From NCBI GenBank assembly GCA_902762305.1, contig CACWNW010000001.1:248001-312000 (forward strand): 64,000 bases of DNA, in the 5' to 3' direction. The notes under the pieces are model-generated. The model was not told the origin of the DNA, ran no database searches, and saw only the letters and a program-made list of their open reading frames with translations. Both the position numbers and the translations under genes were made by a program. The DNA is from Fibrobacter succinogenes. GTDB taxonomy: Bacteria; Fibrobacterota; Fibrobacteria; Fibrobacterales; Fibrobacteraceae. Position 1 is the first letter of the stretch, and the number at the start of each line of letters is the position of its first letter. Shown in pieces: positions 28,176 through 36,602 of the stretch.

Positions 28176-28214
28176 ACATTGTTATCAGTAACAACCTAAA
28201 GAGGGAACTTCTCT

Positions 28215-28742
28215 ATGAAAAAAATCATTTCAGCATTAATTTTCCTTACAGCAACCTTCCTAATGAGCGGCTGTACCGCCTCTTACCAGAGCGAGTTCAT
28301 GGCACCCCAATCGTACATGCAAGACCGTACGAGTTTCTTGATTGTCACGCCGGAATTCGGAAGATACGAAACCATCGACTACCCCACATCCGGCATTGAC
28401 GTCGCTTCCGCGCTGGAAAAAGAACTGAAGCAGTACAGCCCGCAGATTGCGACAATCCCGACTCCCGTTACAATTGAAAACATTAGCGACGAAGACCTGC
28501 AAAAATTCGACTACATTTTCATTCCGCAAATCCTGCATTGGGAAGACCGCGCTACCGGCTGGTCGATGCGACCGGACCGCATCAAGGTTCGTTTCGACAT
28601 TTTCAACAACCAGAGGAAGCTTGTCAATTCTTACCTCATTACAGGCCGCAGCGCATATATCGTCTGGATAAGCAAGGCCCCCAATTCGCTGCTGAGGAAG
28701 CCCATCCGCGACATGCTGAAGAAGCTCTTCAACAAAGACTAG
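28215..28742 (+). CDS. Small lipoprotein of unknown function
   Basis: A 175-residue predicted lipoprotein. Signal peptide MKKIISALIFLTATFLM is followed by lipobox SGC. The mature part alternates strands and helices (SFLIVTPEFGRYE, IENISDEDLQKFDYIFIPQIL, IKVRFDIFNNQRKLVNSYLI), similar to small alpha/beta lipoproteins such as DUF4136/DUF799-like proteins. I cannot assign it to one. It ends before a bidirectional terminator shared with the aminotransferase gene. Confidence 0.75.
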   Translation: MKKIISALIFLTATFLMSGCTASYQSEFMAPQSYMQDRTSFLIVTPEFGRYETIDYPTSGIDVASALEKELKQYSPQIATIPTPVTIENISDEDLQKFDYIFIPQILHWEDRATGWSMRPDRIKVRFDIFNNQRKLVNSYLITGRSAYIVWISKAPNSLLRKPIRDMLKKLFNKD

Positions 28743-28769
28743 CCCTCCGCTAAACCAGAAAACTTGAAA

Positions 28770-28800
28770 GGCCTATCCACACGGGTAGGCCCTTTTCTTT
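28770..28800. terminator. Bidirectional terminator between convergent genes
   Basis: GGCCTATCC and GGGTAGGCC pair (one wobble) around ACAC. CTTTTCTTTTT follows on the plus strand, and an A-rich flank on the left gives a T-rich run on the minus strand. It lies between the stops at 28742 and 28809. Confidence 0.82.
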
Positions 28801-28808
28801 TTCCGCAA

Positions 28809-30023
28809 TCAGCGTTTCAGTTTCTTGAGACCTTCGAGGCGGTTCAGCGCCTCGTAAAGAGTCTCGTCCTTCTTGGCAAAATGGAGGCGCACCAGGTGGT
28901 CCACAGGCTCCCTGAAGAAACTGGAACCCGGCACCGCGGCAACACCCACTTTCTGCGCCATGTCGATGCAGAACTGCTCGTCGGGCAACTTCCCGCCGTC
29001 AAGAACAGCGCTCGACCCAGCACAAGAACTGCGCGAGCCGTATCCGAATTCAGAAATATCAATCAATACAAAGTAAGCACCCTGCGGTTCCGAGAAACGC
29101 AGACCCAGATTTCGCAAGCCTTCCGTGAACAAATTCCGCATGTGCGTGTAGTGCGCCTGCAAACCTGCATAGTAAGAATCATCAAAGCGGAGCGCCGTCA
29201 CGGCAGCCTCCATGAGCGGAGCGGCAGCGCCGACCGTCAAAAAGTCGTGGACTTTCTTGACGCGGTCCATCACGGGAGCCGCGGCAAGCACGTATCCGAG
29301 ACGCCAGCCGGTAATCGAGTACGTCTTGCTCAGGCTGCTGCATTCGATGGTGCGTTCGAACATCCCCGAGAGCGTCGAGATATACGTGTGACGGTGAGGT
29401 GCGTAAACGATATGCTCGTAGACCTCGTCCGTAATCACATACAGGTCGTACTTCACCGCAAGGGAGGCAATCACCGAAAGTTCCTCGCGGGTAAAGACCT
29501 TCCCGCTCGGGTTCGCCGGATTGCACAGCACGAGCGCCTTCACGCCAGGCTGCTTCATGGCGCTTTCCAGAACATCGGCATCGAAACTCAAGTCCACCGG
29601 AGAAAGCGGCACGTAAACGGGAGTCGCACCGCAGAGAATCGTATCGGCAGAATAGTTCTCGTAGAAAGGCGAAAATAGCACGACCTTGTCACCCGGATTG
29701 CAAACCGACATCATCGAAGCCATCATCGCCTCGGTGCTGCCGCAGGTAATGACGATTTCCGTTTGCGGATCGTAACGAAGCCCGCTAAAATGGAACTGTT
29801 TGTCGCTCAGCGCCTCGCGGAAATTCTGCGCACCGAACGTAATCGCATACTGGTGCGGGCCCGTAAGCGCCACCTCAGACAACCGCTTCGTCAGCGTCTC
29901 CGGAGGGTCGAAATCCGGGAACCCCTGCGAAAGGTTTATCGCCCCGCAGGCATTCGCGATGCGGGTCATTCTGCGGATAACAGAATCGGTAAAGGTCTCG
30001 GTACGTTCACTTAAAGGCTTCAT
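28809..30023 (-). CDS. PLP-dependent class I/II aminotransferase (methionine/kynurenine aminotransferase-like)
   Basis: About 404 residues. Fold-type I motifs include INLSQGFPDFDPPE (about residue 29), an early GSTEAM, CNPANPSGKVFTREEL (about 170), VITDEVYEHIVY (about 200) and the PLP-Lys site SSLSKTYSITGWRLGY (about 235). GSSFFREPVDHLVRLHFA is near the C-terminus. The pattern fits the YbdL/kynurenine-aminotransferase branch, which uses methionine, glutamine or aromatic substrates. The exact substrate is not decided. Start at 30023 (MKPLSERTETF) matches the family; the ORF to 30080 adds an unconserved lysine-rich leader. An unusual insert GYGSRSSCAGSSAVLDG lies at about 340. Confidence 0.88.
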   Translation of the reverse strand: MKPLSERTETFTDSVIRRMTRIANACGAINLSQGFPDFDPPETLTKRLSEVALTGPHQYAITFGAQNFREALSDKQFHFSGLRYDPQTEIVITCGSTEAMMASMMSVCNPGDKVVLFSPFYENYSADTILCGATPVYVPLSPVDLSFDADVLESAMKQPGVKALVLCNPANPSGKVFTREELSVIASLAVKYDLYVITDEVYEHIVYAPHRHTYISTLSGMFERTIECSSLSKTYSITGWRLGYVLAAAPVMDRVKKVHDFLTVGAAAPLMEAAVTALRFDDSYYAGLQAHYTHMRNLFTEGLRNLGLRFSEPQGAYFVLIDISEFGYGSRSSCAGSSAVLDGGKLPDEQFCIDMAQKVGVAAVPGSSFFREPVDHLVRLHFAKKDETLYEALNRLEGLKKLKR

Positions 30024-30216
30024 GGCAGGCAAATTTAAAAAAATATAGGTTTTACGCTTTATCGTATGCCTTTGATGCAAGCCGCATTAAATATTCTAAT
30101 AGAATTTCTAAAAAAAAACATTTACGCCTGTTTTTTTTACTCTTCCCACTTTTTTTATTACAAAATAAGTCTATATTTTTATCTCCCAGAAAAACATAAC
30201 TAAGATAGGAGCTAAT

Positions 30217-31197
30217 ATGCAGCATTATTGTACCAAAGTCATGCTTGCCGCAACGCTGATTTTCACAGCATCCTCGTTTGCCCAGACGGACGATTATTAT
30301 GCAGAACAGCCCAGCGACACACAGTCTTACAGCGACGGACAATCCAACGACTACAGTTCGGACGCAGCCCAAAGCTATGCAGCTCCGGCTCCCCAACAAA
30401 CCTACATTATTCAACAACCGCAACAGCAGTATAACCAAGGCAACGCCGTTCCACAGCAAAGGACCTACATTGTTCAGCAGCCGCAACAGCAGTACAATCA
30501 AGGCAACGCCGTTCCGCAGCAAACAACCTACATTGTCCAGCAACCGCAACAGCAGTACTACAGCCGTCCCTATGTCCAGCCCCAGCCCGCAAAGCCGAAG
30601 AAAAGTGGTCGCTCATTGCAGTCCCTCAACTTCGTATTCCCGATTGAAAACGAGACGTGGAAAATAGACGATGGCGAACTTGAATGGAATTCGTTCGGCT
30701 TCGGATTCAACTGGACCCGTTACTGGGTCAGCGACAACGGCTACTCTTCCCTCTTTGGACTTTCCACCGGCTACATTACCGGCGAAACTCAGAGCAAAAT
30801 CGGACGTAGAGGCCCCGACTTGGATGGCATGAATTTCAACATGAAGTTTGGCTGGGGTATGGCTCCCGTTTCAGACCCGCTGATTTTCGCATTTCACTTC
30901 CTCATGGGCATTGACATCAAGGCGCTTGAAGGAGAATATCCAAATTACCATGATGTCGATTATTCTGTAGCCAACATCGACTTAGTACTTGGCGGCGACC
31001 TTATCCTCGCCTTCCAAGTTTCCAACAACATCGCCCTTATAGGCGGTGTCGACATTACGACAAACTTCCTTGGCATTGGCGTACTCACCTATGATATACG
31101 CTACACCGATGACGAAGACAACGAAAATGAAGCAATCCGCTATATGTTCTCCGGCCTCAACATAGTGCCGCACATCGGCATTGCCTTCGTTTTCTAG
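30217..31197 (+). CDS. Exported protein with Gln-rich 21-residue repeats and a C-terminal barrel-like domain
   Basis: A 326-residue protein. Signal peptide MQHYCTKVMLAATLIFTASSFAQ is followed by an Asp/Ser/Tyr-rich stretch. Three Gln-rich repeats of 21 residues (TYIVQQPQQQYNQGNAVPQ type) lie at about 60-120. The C-terminal two-thirds (SLNFVFPIENE to GIAFVF) shows amphipathic strands and a terminal Phe, typical of small outer-membrane beta-barrels. The low-complexity part may span the periplasm or bind peptidoglycan. A strong AGGAG lies six bases before the start. It ends at a terminator at 31226-31268. No family recognised. Confidence 0.75.
   Translation: MQHYCTKVMLAATLIFTASSFAQTDDYYAEQPSDTQSYSDGQSNDYSSDAAQSYAAPAPQQTYIIQQPQQQYNQGNAVPQQRTYIVQQPQQQYNQGNAVPQQTTYIVQQPQQQYYSRPYVQPQPAKPKKSGRSLQSLNFVFPIENETWKIDDGELEWNSFGFGFNWTRYWVSDNGYSSLFGLSTGYITGETQSKIGRRGPDLDGMNFNMKFGWGMAPVSDPLIFAFHFLMGIDIKALEGEYPNYHDVDYSVANIDLVLGGDLILAFQVSNNIALIGGVDITTNFLGIGVLTYDIRYTDDEDNENEAIRYMFSGLNIVPHIGIAFVF
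30396..30585. repeat. 63-bp tandem repeat encoding Gln-rich repeats
   Basis: About three in-frame copies of a 63-base unit (21 codons), well conserved at DNA level: two nearly full and one diverged at its 3' end. It belongs to the gene at 30217-31197. Copy number may vary between strains. Confidence 0.85.
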
Positions 31198-31225
31198 CAT
31201 AACAAACCACGTATAATACTATTCT

Positions 31226-31268
31226 GCCACAGATAAGCGAAAACAGCTTTCCTGTGGCTTTTGTTTTT
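31226..31268 (+). terminator. Terminator after the Gln-rich outer-membrane protein
   Basis: GCCACAG and CTGTGGC form a 7-bp stem with a 19-base loop, followed by TTTTGTTTTTT. It lies between the stop at 31197 and ffh. Confidence 0.8.
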
Positions 31269-31285
31269 TCTATCTTTAGCGCACT

Positions 31286-32653
31286 ATGTTTTCACAGCTG
31301 ACCGACTCTCTAGAATCTACACTCAAGAACCTGCGTGGGCAGGGCAAACTCACCGAAGAAAACGTCGCCGAATCGCTGCGTGAAGTGCGCCGAGCCTTCC
31401 TCGAAGCCGACGTAAACTTCAACGTGACCCGCGACTTCGTGAAGGCCGTCAAGGAAAAGGCTCTCGGGTCTGAAGTCCTGAACTCGGTGACCCCCGGTCA
31501 GCAGATTGTCAAGATTATCCACGACGAACTCGTTGCCGTCATGGGCGGCGAGACCAAGGAAATCAACCTCTCCGGTCCCGCTCCGGTAGGCATCATGATG
31601 GCGGGCCTCCAAGGTTCCGGTAAGACAACCTTCGCGGGCAAGATAGCCCTCTGGATGCGCAGCAAGAAGAAAAGGAAGCCGCTCCTCGTGGCTGCAGACG
31701 TATACCGCCCCGCTGCCATCAAACAGCTGCAGGTGCTCGGCAAGTCCATCGGCATCCCCGTGTACGACGAAGGCCAGGGCGACCCGGTGGAAATCATCAA
31801 GCACGGCTACCAGTACGCGAAGGACAACGGCTTCGACCTCGTGATTTACGATACCGCGGGCCGCCTGCAGATTGACGAAGAACTCATGCAGGAACTCGAG
31901 AAGGCGAAGGAAGCCGTCCACCCCGACGAAATCCTGTTCGTCGCCGACGCGATGATAGGCCAGGAAGCGGTGAACGTCGCCGAGACCTTCTGGCAGCGAC
32001 TCAACTTCACGGGCGTTTGCCTCTCGAAGATGGACGGCGACACCCGCGGCGGTGCGGCCCTCAGCATCAAGAAGATGACGGGCGTTCCCATCTGCTTTAT
32101 CGGCGTGGGCGAAAAACTCCCCGATATCGACCTGTTCCACCCCGACCGCATGGCAAGCCGCATTCTCGGCATGGGCGACGTGGTCAGCCTCGTGGAAAAG
32201 GCCCAGCAGGTCATCGACGAGAAGGACGCGAAGGACCTCAAGAAAAAGATTCTCAACAACACGTTCGACCTGAACGACTTCTTGAACCAGCTCCGCACCA
32301 TCAAGAAACTCGGACGCATCAAGGACATCCTCGGGCTCATCCCGGGCTTAAACAAGCTCCCGCTCGACCAGATCGACGAGAAGCAGCTGGTTTATGTGGA
32401 AGCCATCCTCAGTTCCATGACCCCGAAGGAAAGGAAGAAGCCGCAGATTCTCGATGGCAGCCGCAAGAACCGCATTGCAAAGGGTTCCGGCACCGAAATC
32501 GGGCGCGTGAACACCGTACTCAAGCAGTACGAAGACATGAAGCTCATGTTCAAGAAGGTGGGCGACATGGCCAAGAAGCAGAACAACGGTGGCCAAATCG
32601 GCAGCAACTACACGCCTCCTAAAGACAAGAACAAGAGGAAGAAGAAGAGGTAA
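31286..32653 (+). CDS. ffh: Signal recognition particle protein
   Basis: SRP54-family GTPase that targets nascent inner-membrane and exported proteins. 455 residues. N domain about 1-90. G domain motifs: GLQGSGKTTFAGK (about 108), DVYRPAAIKQL, DTAGRLQIDEELM (about 190), a TKxD-like SKMDGDTRGG (about 250) and GVGEKLPDIDLFHPDR. The Met-rich M domain runs from about 320 (FDLNDFLNQLRTIKKLG, RIAKGSGTEIGRVN). The tail is Lys-rich (KDKNKRKKKR). Codon use is strongly AAG-biased, as expected for a well-expressed gene here. No SRP RNA gene was recognised nearby. Ends with a terminator at 32684. Confidence 0.96.
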   Translation: MFSQLTDSLESTLKNLRGQGKLTEENVAESLREVRRAFLEADVNFNVTRDFVKAVKEKALGSEVLNSVTPGQQIVKIIHDELVAVMGGETKEINLSGPAPVGIMMAGLQGSGKTTFAGKIALWMRSKKKRKPLLVAADVYRPAAIKQLQVLGKSIGIPVYDEGQGDPVEIIKHGYQYAKDNGFDLVIYDTAGRLQIDEELMQELEKAKEAVHPDEILFVADAMIGQEAVNVAETFWQRLNFTGVCLSKMDGDTRGGAALSIKKMTGVPICFIGVGEKLPDIDLFHPDRMASRILGMGDVVSLVEKAQQVIDEKDAKDLKKKILNNTFDLNDFLNQLRTIKKLGRIKDILGLIPGLNKLPLDQIDEKQLVYVEAILSSMTPKERKKPQILDGSRKNRIAKGSGTEIGRVNTVLKQYEDMKLMFKKVGDMAKKQNNGGQIGSNYTPPKDKNKRKKKR

Positions 32654-32683
32654 GGGCTGAGCCCCACCTACTGCACATTTTAG

Positions 32684-32713
32684 AGCCCGTTTGCAAATGC
32701 AACCGGGCTTTTA
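32684..32713 (+). terminator. Terminator of ffh
   Basis: AGCCCGTTTGC pairs with GCAACCGGGCT (one mismatch) around AAAT, followed by TTTTA. It lies 30 bases after the stop. Confidence 0.85.
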
Positions 32714-32760
32714 TTGCCCGCTCGCGCTAAATTTTCGGTTTTAAATTACTCCGGTTTGCG

Positions 32761-32808
32761 CTCGCTCTCACAACCACGCCTCGTTGATACGAGGCGCTTG
32801 TTGCTCAC
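32761..32808 (+). repeat. Covarying hairpin element, member A (downstream of ffh)
   Basis: 48 bases: conserved left flank CTCGCTCTCACAACCACG, an IR GCCTCG-TTGATA-CGAGGC, and right flank TTGTTGCTCAC. The same 48-base layout occurs on the minus strand at 58130-58177 with different but still pairing stem bases. A shorter relative is at 39518-39540. Confidence 0.85.
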
Positions 32809-32978
32809 AGATGACCGCACGCGCTAAGTACCCAGATTAAATCACTCCAGCTTGTGCAAGATTAAATAAATTTACAATTTGCCTATTTTTTTCTGTCAAG
32901 TTAAACGTATATTTCGAATAACGTTTGTATTCACAAATAAAATATTGAAGACAGAACAAGCTAACAAGGGAAATAAAA

Positions 32979-34181
32979 ATGGCAAAAGAACATTTTAGAA
33001 GGCGAAAGCCGAACTGCAACCTCGGTGTTATCGGACATGTAGATCATGGAAAAACCACGTTGATTGCGGCAATCGGGAAAACCCTCTCCAACAAAAGCAT
33101 TTACTCCAAAGACTTCGAAAAAATTTCTCCAGAAAAAAGCCGCGGTGTCACCATAAATACTTCCCATATCACAATAAACACCTCCACAGTCGAATTCGAA
33201 ACCCAAAATTATCACTACTCAATCGTATCTAACGCCGGTCACTCCGACTATGTGAAAAACATGATAACCGGAGCCACCTCAATGGACATGGCAATTCTCG
33301 TCATTTCCGCAAAAGACGGGCCGATGCCGCAAACTCGCGAACACGTTTTGGTCGCACACCAAGTTGGCGTAAAAGATATTATCGTATTCTTGAACAAGTG
33401 CGACCTTGTCGAAGATACTGAGTTGCAAGATCTCACAGAAATGGAGGCCCGCGAATTATTGAGCAAGTACGGTTTTGACGGAGACAACGCCCCTGTCATC
33501 CGCGGTTCCGCAGATAGGGCTCTTGAAGGCGACAATTACTACCAGGATAAAATCATGGAACTTCTGGATGCCTGTGACGAGTACTTTGCACGCCACCAGC
33601 GCATTGACGAGAAGCCATTCTTGATGGCAATCGAGGATATTTTCACCATCACCGGGCGCGGCACCGTTGTCACGGGGCGTGTTGAACGCGGCAGGATCCG
33701 CATGGGCGACACCGTCGAACGAGTCGGCCTTGGCCCCACAGCCAGATTCACGCTCACCGGCACGGAAATGTTCCGTAAAATGGTTGACGAAGTTCAAGCA
33801 GGCGACAATGCCGGCCTTCTTCTTCGCGGAACCGACAAAAAAGACCTCGTCCGCGGTCAGGTTCTTGCCGCCCCCGGCTCCATAACGGCGCACACCGATT
33901 TCAAGGCAGAAATCTACGTATGCACAAGAGAAGAAGGTGGCCGCCATTCTCCTATTTTAAACGCCTATCGCCCTCAATTCTACTTTCGCACAACCGATAT
34001 TACCGGAACAATAACGCTACCGAGAGGTACCGAAATGATCACTCCCGGTGAAACGACAACGATATACGTAAAACTGATTACAGCGGTAGCCATGGAAGTT
34101 GGCCAGCGTTTTACCATCCGCGAAGGCGGGCGCACTATCGGATCGGGAATCGTTACCGAATTGGATCCAGCCTTCCCGTAA
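32979..34181 (+). CDS. Divergent elongation factor Tu paralogue with an altered GTPase site
   Basis: A 400-residue EF-Tu-family protein with all three domains. The P-loop GHVDHGKT (residues 19-26), NKCD (139-142) and GSA are kept. Domains 2 and 3 look normal ([50 protein letters not shown]). Two features are abnormal. The switch I heptapeptide VTINTSH (57-63) is followed by a second copy, ITINTST (64-70). The G3 motif DCPGH reads SNAGH (84-88), so the Mg/GTP-coordinating Asp is missing. The His that follows is present. Codon use favours AAA for Lys, unlike ffh next door. It stands alone, not in a str operon. A specialised or regulatory EF-Tu is inferred; it may still bind nucleotide. Confidence 0.9.
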   Translation: MAKEHFRRRKPNCNLGVIGHVDHGKTTLIAAIGKTLSNKSIYSKDFEKISPEKSRGVTINTSHITINTSTVEFETQNYHYSIVSNAGHSDYVKNMITGATSMDMAILVISAKDGPMPQTREHVLVAHQVGVKDIIVFLNKCDLVEDTELQDLTEMEARELLSKYGFDGDNAPVIRGSADRALEGDNYYQDKIMELLDACDEYFARHQRIDEKPFLMAIEDIFTITGRGTVVTGRVERGRIRMGDTVERVGLGPTARFTLTGTEMFRKMVDEVQAGDNAGLLLRGTDKKDLVRGQVLAAPGSITAHTDFKAEIYVCTREEGGRHSPILNAYRPQFYFRTTDITGTITLPRGTEMITPGETTTIYVKLITAVAMEVGQRFTIREGGRTIGSGIVTELDPAFP

Positions 34182-34212
34182 AAACAACCAAAATTTCCTT
34201 TCAAATCAAACA

Positions 34213-34242
34213 AGTCCGTTTGCATGAGCAAGCGGGCTTTTT
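34213..34242 (+). terminator. Terminator of the EF-Tu paralogue
   Basis: AGTCCGTTTGC pairs with GCAAGCGGGCT (two wobbles) around ATGA, followed by TTTTT. The rest of 34182-34398 holds no recognisable gene. Confidence 0.82.
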
Positions 34243-34398
34243 GCATTCCCTCTTCTTTTTTTTGCAGCATTCCAAATTGGCAATTTTCATTCGTCTACGA
34301 AAACCTAAACTGGAAGCTGTTCGCCACCAAGGCCATCGAACCTTGCAGAATCCATCCCCAGATCGAGCCTGTCACCGACAAATAGAAGGACTATCGCG

Positions 34399-36456
34399 CT
34401 ATTCTATTTCCACCTTGATTTCGACACCCGGAATCAAGGGTTTTGCGCTATTCACGACAGGCGAAAGGATGCGGCGCACAGTCGAAAGGTCGTTCGTCTT
34501 CAGGTAGAGTTTTGCCCAGCGAACATTCTGCACCACGGGAATAAAAGCATCAACCGGTCCCATCACCATAAGCGTCTTTTCGGCCCGGCAGAGCGCATCG
34601 ACGCGGTCAACCGCATCGCGCAGAGCCCCCTCGTCCTTGCTCCCGAAGGATACCTCAACGAGTTTGCAGAATGGCGGGTAACAGGCATCGCGCCGGTCGC
34701 CCAGTTCCTTCCCGGCGAAACCTTCGAAATCATGCCGAAGCGCATACTGCATCACGGGTTCATCGGGCCGCAGCGTCTGCAGCAGTACCTTGCCGCCACC
34801 CTGCGCGCGACCGGCGCGACCCGCAGTCTGGCTCAACAGCTGGAAGAGCCTTTCTGTACTGCGGAAGTCCGGAAGCCCAAGACCGCTGTCCGCACCGACA
34901 ACCCCCACGAGCCTGACACCCGGGAAGTCGTGGCCCTTCGCAACCATCTGGGTCCCGAGCAAGATGTTGTATTCGCGGTTGCGGAACGATTCCAGAATTT
35001 TTTCGACGGAACCGACGTTCTGCGTCGTATCGCGGTCCATGCGGACCACCTTCGCGTTCGGCACCCACTCGCCAATTTCTTCTTCGAGCTTTTCGATGGC
35101 TCCGCCCACATACTCGTATGTTGCAGCCCCGCAGGCCGCGCATGGAGTGTCGACCGGGTATAGCAGTCCGCAGTAATGGCACACAAGCGAGCGGTACTGT
35201 TTATGATAAACTAATGGCACATGGCAATGTTTGCAGTAAAGCGTCTCGCCACATTCGCTACACACGCGCACCTTGGAATAGCCCCTGCGGTTCATAAGCA
35301 CTATGGCCTGGTCACCATCGGCAAGGCACTTGACAAGCGAATCGCGCAGGTCGGGCGACATCAGGATTCCCTTCTGCTGGCGGATCTTGCCCATGTCGAC
35401 GATTTGCACATCCGGAAGTGCCGCCGCAGTTGCGCGCTTCTGCAGTTTCAGGTACTTTAATTTGTGCGTACTTGCATTGTGGTAAGTCTCGAGGCTCGGG
35501 GTCGCACTCCCGAGCACGACTAGCGCCCCGTACTTGTACGCCAAATGGAACGCAAGTTCGCGGGTATGGTAACGCGGGGCCGGATCCTGCTGTTTAAACG
35601 AAGTATCGTGTTCCTCGTCGAGAATCACGACATCGAAATCGAACGGTGAGAGTATCGCACTGCGGGTCCCGAGAACCACGCGCGCCTCGCCCTTCAATAT
35701 GGAAACATATGACGCCCTGCGTTTGGGGGCCGAAAGCGCAGAATGCAGCACCTGAACGGGGACATGCAGAAAATCCTCGAACCGTCCCGCAGTCTGCGGG
35801 GTGAGGCCAATTTCCGGAACGAGGATGAGCACGCGCATCCCGCGTTTCAGGGCCTCGTAGGCCAGTTCCTGGTATACGCGCGTCTTGCCCGAACCGGTAA
35901 CGCCATGCAGCAGGGTGCTTCGGAATCCCGTAGCCGACAAGTCGCCAACCAGCGAATCGAGAGCAACGCGCTGCTCATCCGTCAACGCAGGGACATCCGG
36001 ATGCGGGGGCATTTCAAAATCAGCCCAATTCCCCGCCGGCTCCTCAGCAGCAAGCGCATCGAGGTAATTTTCGAACTGCGCCGGCAAAAACACATCGAGA
36101 ACCTTCATGGGCGTACTTATATAGTAACGCGCCACCCATTCGAGCGCCTCCATGAACCTTTCGCCGAAAACGTATCCCGAAGCATGCGGATACGCGCAAC
36201 GCACACTGAACTGCGGCCGCTCGCTTAAGACCTTCGAAACCACGGCAAGCAGGGGCTTCTTGCGGTTCGCAAACTGCACCCAGACGACGCTCCCCCGCCG
36301 GATTTCCGTTCCTTCGGGTAAATTAGCGGGCACGCCGTAGGTAAAGACGGACGGGGCCTGGGGTATGTAGACCTCGCAAAAGCGTTCCAGCGCCGATGCG
36401 CTGAATTTTGCCCCAATTTGCTCGGAGGGAGCCGTCTTTTTGATGCGTTTTGCCAT
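34399..36456 (-). CDS. priA: Primosomal protein N' (replication restart helicase PriA)
   Basis: Superfamily 2 DNA helicase that reloads the replisome at stalled forks. 685 residues. The 3'-end-binding domain is N-terminal. Walker A is GVTGSGKTRVYQ (about 190) and the DEEH box is VILDEEHDTSF (about 280). LGSATPSLETY and GTQMVAKGHDFPGV are helicase motifs. Paired CxxC zinc-binding motifs lie at about 400-445 (CSECG, CKHC, CHYC, CAAC). QTAGRAGR is motif VI. The stop is separated from the EF-Tu paralogue by a terminator. Adjacent to the divergent DUF349 gene. Confidence 0.95.
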   Translation of the reverse strand: MAKRIKKTAPSEQIGAKFSASALERFCEVYIPQAPSVFTYGVPANLPEGTEIRRGSVVWVQFANRKKPLLAVVSKVLSERPQFSVRCAYPHASGYVFGERFMEALEWVARYYISTPMKVLDVFLPAQFENYLDALAAEEPAGNWADFEMPPHPDVPALTDEQRVALDSLVGDLSATGFRSTLLHGVTGSGKTRVYQELAYEALKRGMRVLILVPEIGLTPQTAGRFEDFLHVPVQVLHSALSAPKRRASYVSILKGEARVVLGTRSAILSPFDFDVVILDEEHDTSFKQQDPAPRYHTRELAFHLAYKYGALVVLGSATPSLETYHNASTHKLKYLKLQKRATAAALPDVQIVDMGKIRQQKGILMSPDLRDSLVKCLADGDQAIVLMNRRGYSKVRVCSECGETLYCKHCHVPLVYHKQYRSLVCHYCGLLYPVDTPCAACGAATYEYVGGAIEKLEEEIGEWVPNAKVVRMDRDTTQNVGSVEKILESFRNREYNILLGTQMVAKGHDFPGVRLVGVVGADSGLGLPDFRSTERLFQLLSQTAGRAGRAQGGGKVLLQTLRPDEPVMQYALRHDFEGFAGKELGDRRDACYPPFCKLVEVSFGSKDEGALRDAVDRVDALCRAEKTLMVMGPVDAFIPVVQNVRWAKLYLKTNDLSTVRRILSPVVNSAKPLIPGVEIKVEIE

Positions 36457-36602
36457 TTCAGGGTTAAAGATAGGTAATCACGACCTTATTCCAGCCCTTT
36501 AATTTGCCAAAAAATCACCTATTTCTTAAACGGTCTCTTATCTTTTTATTTAGATTATGATATACGAACCTTAACGGGTCCGTCTACCCATTGGAGATAT
36601 AT

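Larger units (their letters stand above)
32654..32978. other. 325-base intergenic region between ffh and the EF-Tu paralogue
   Basis: Contains the ffh terminator (32684-32713), the hairpin element of 32761-32808, and an AT-rich stretch before the EF-Tu gene. That stretch holds AAACGT and ACGTTT inverted arms at 32903-32926 (12 bases apart) and a weak ribosome site AAGGG eight bases before the ATG. No ORF or RNA gene was recognised. Confidence 0.7.
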
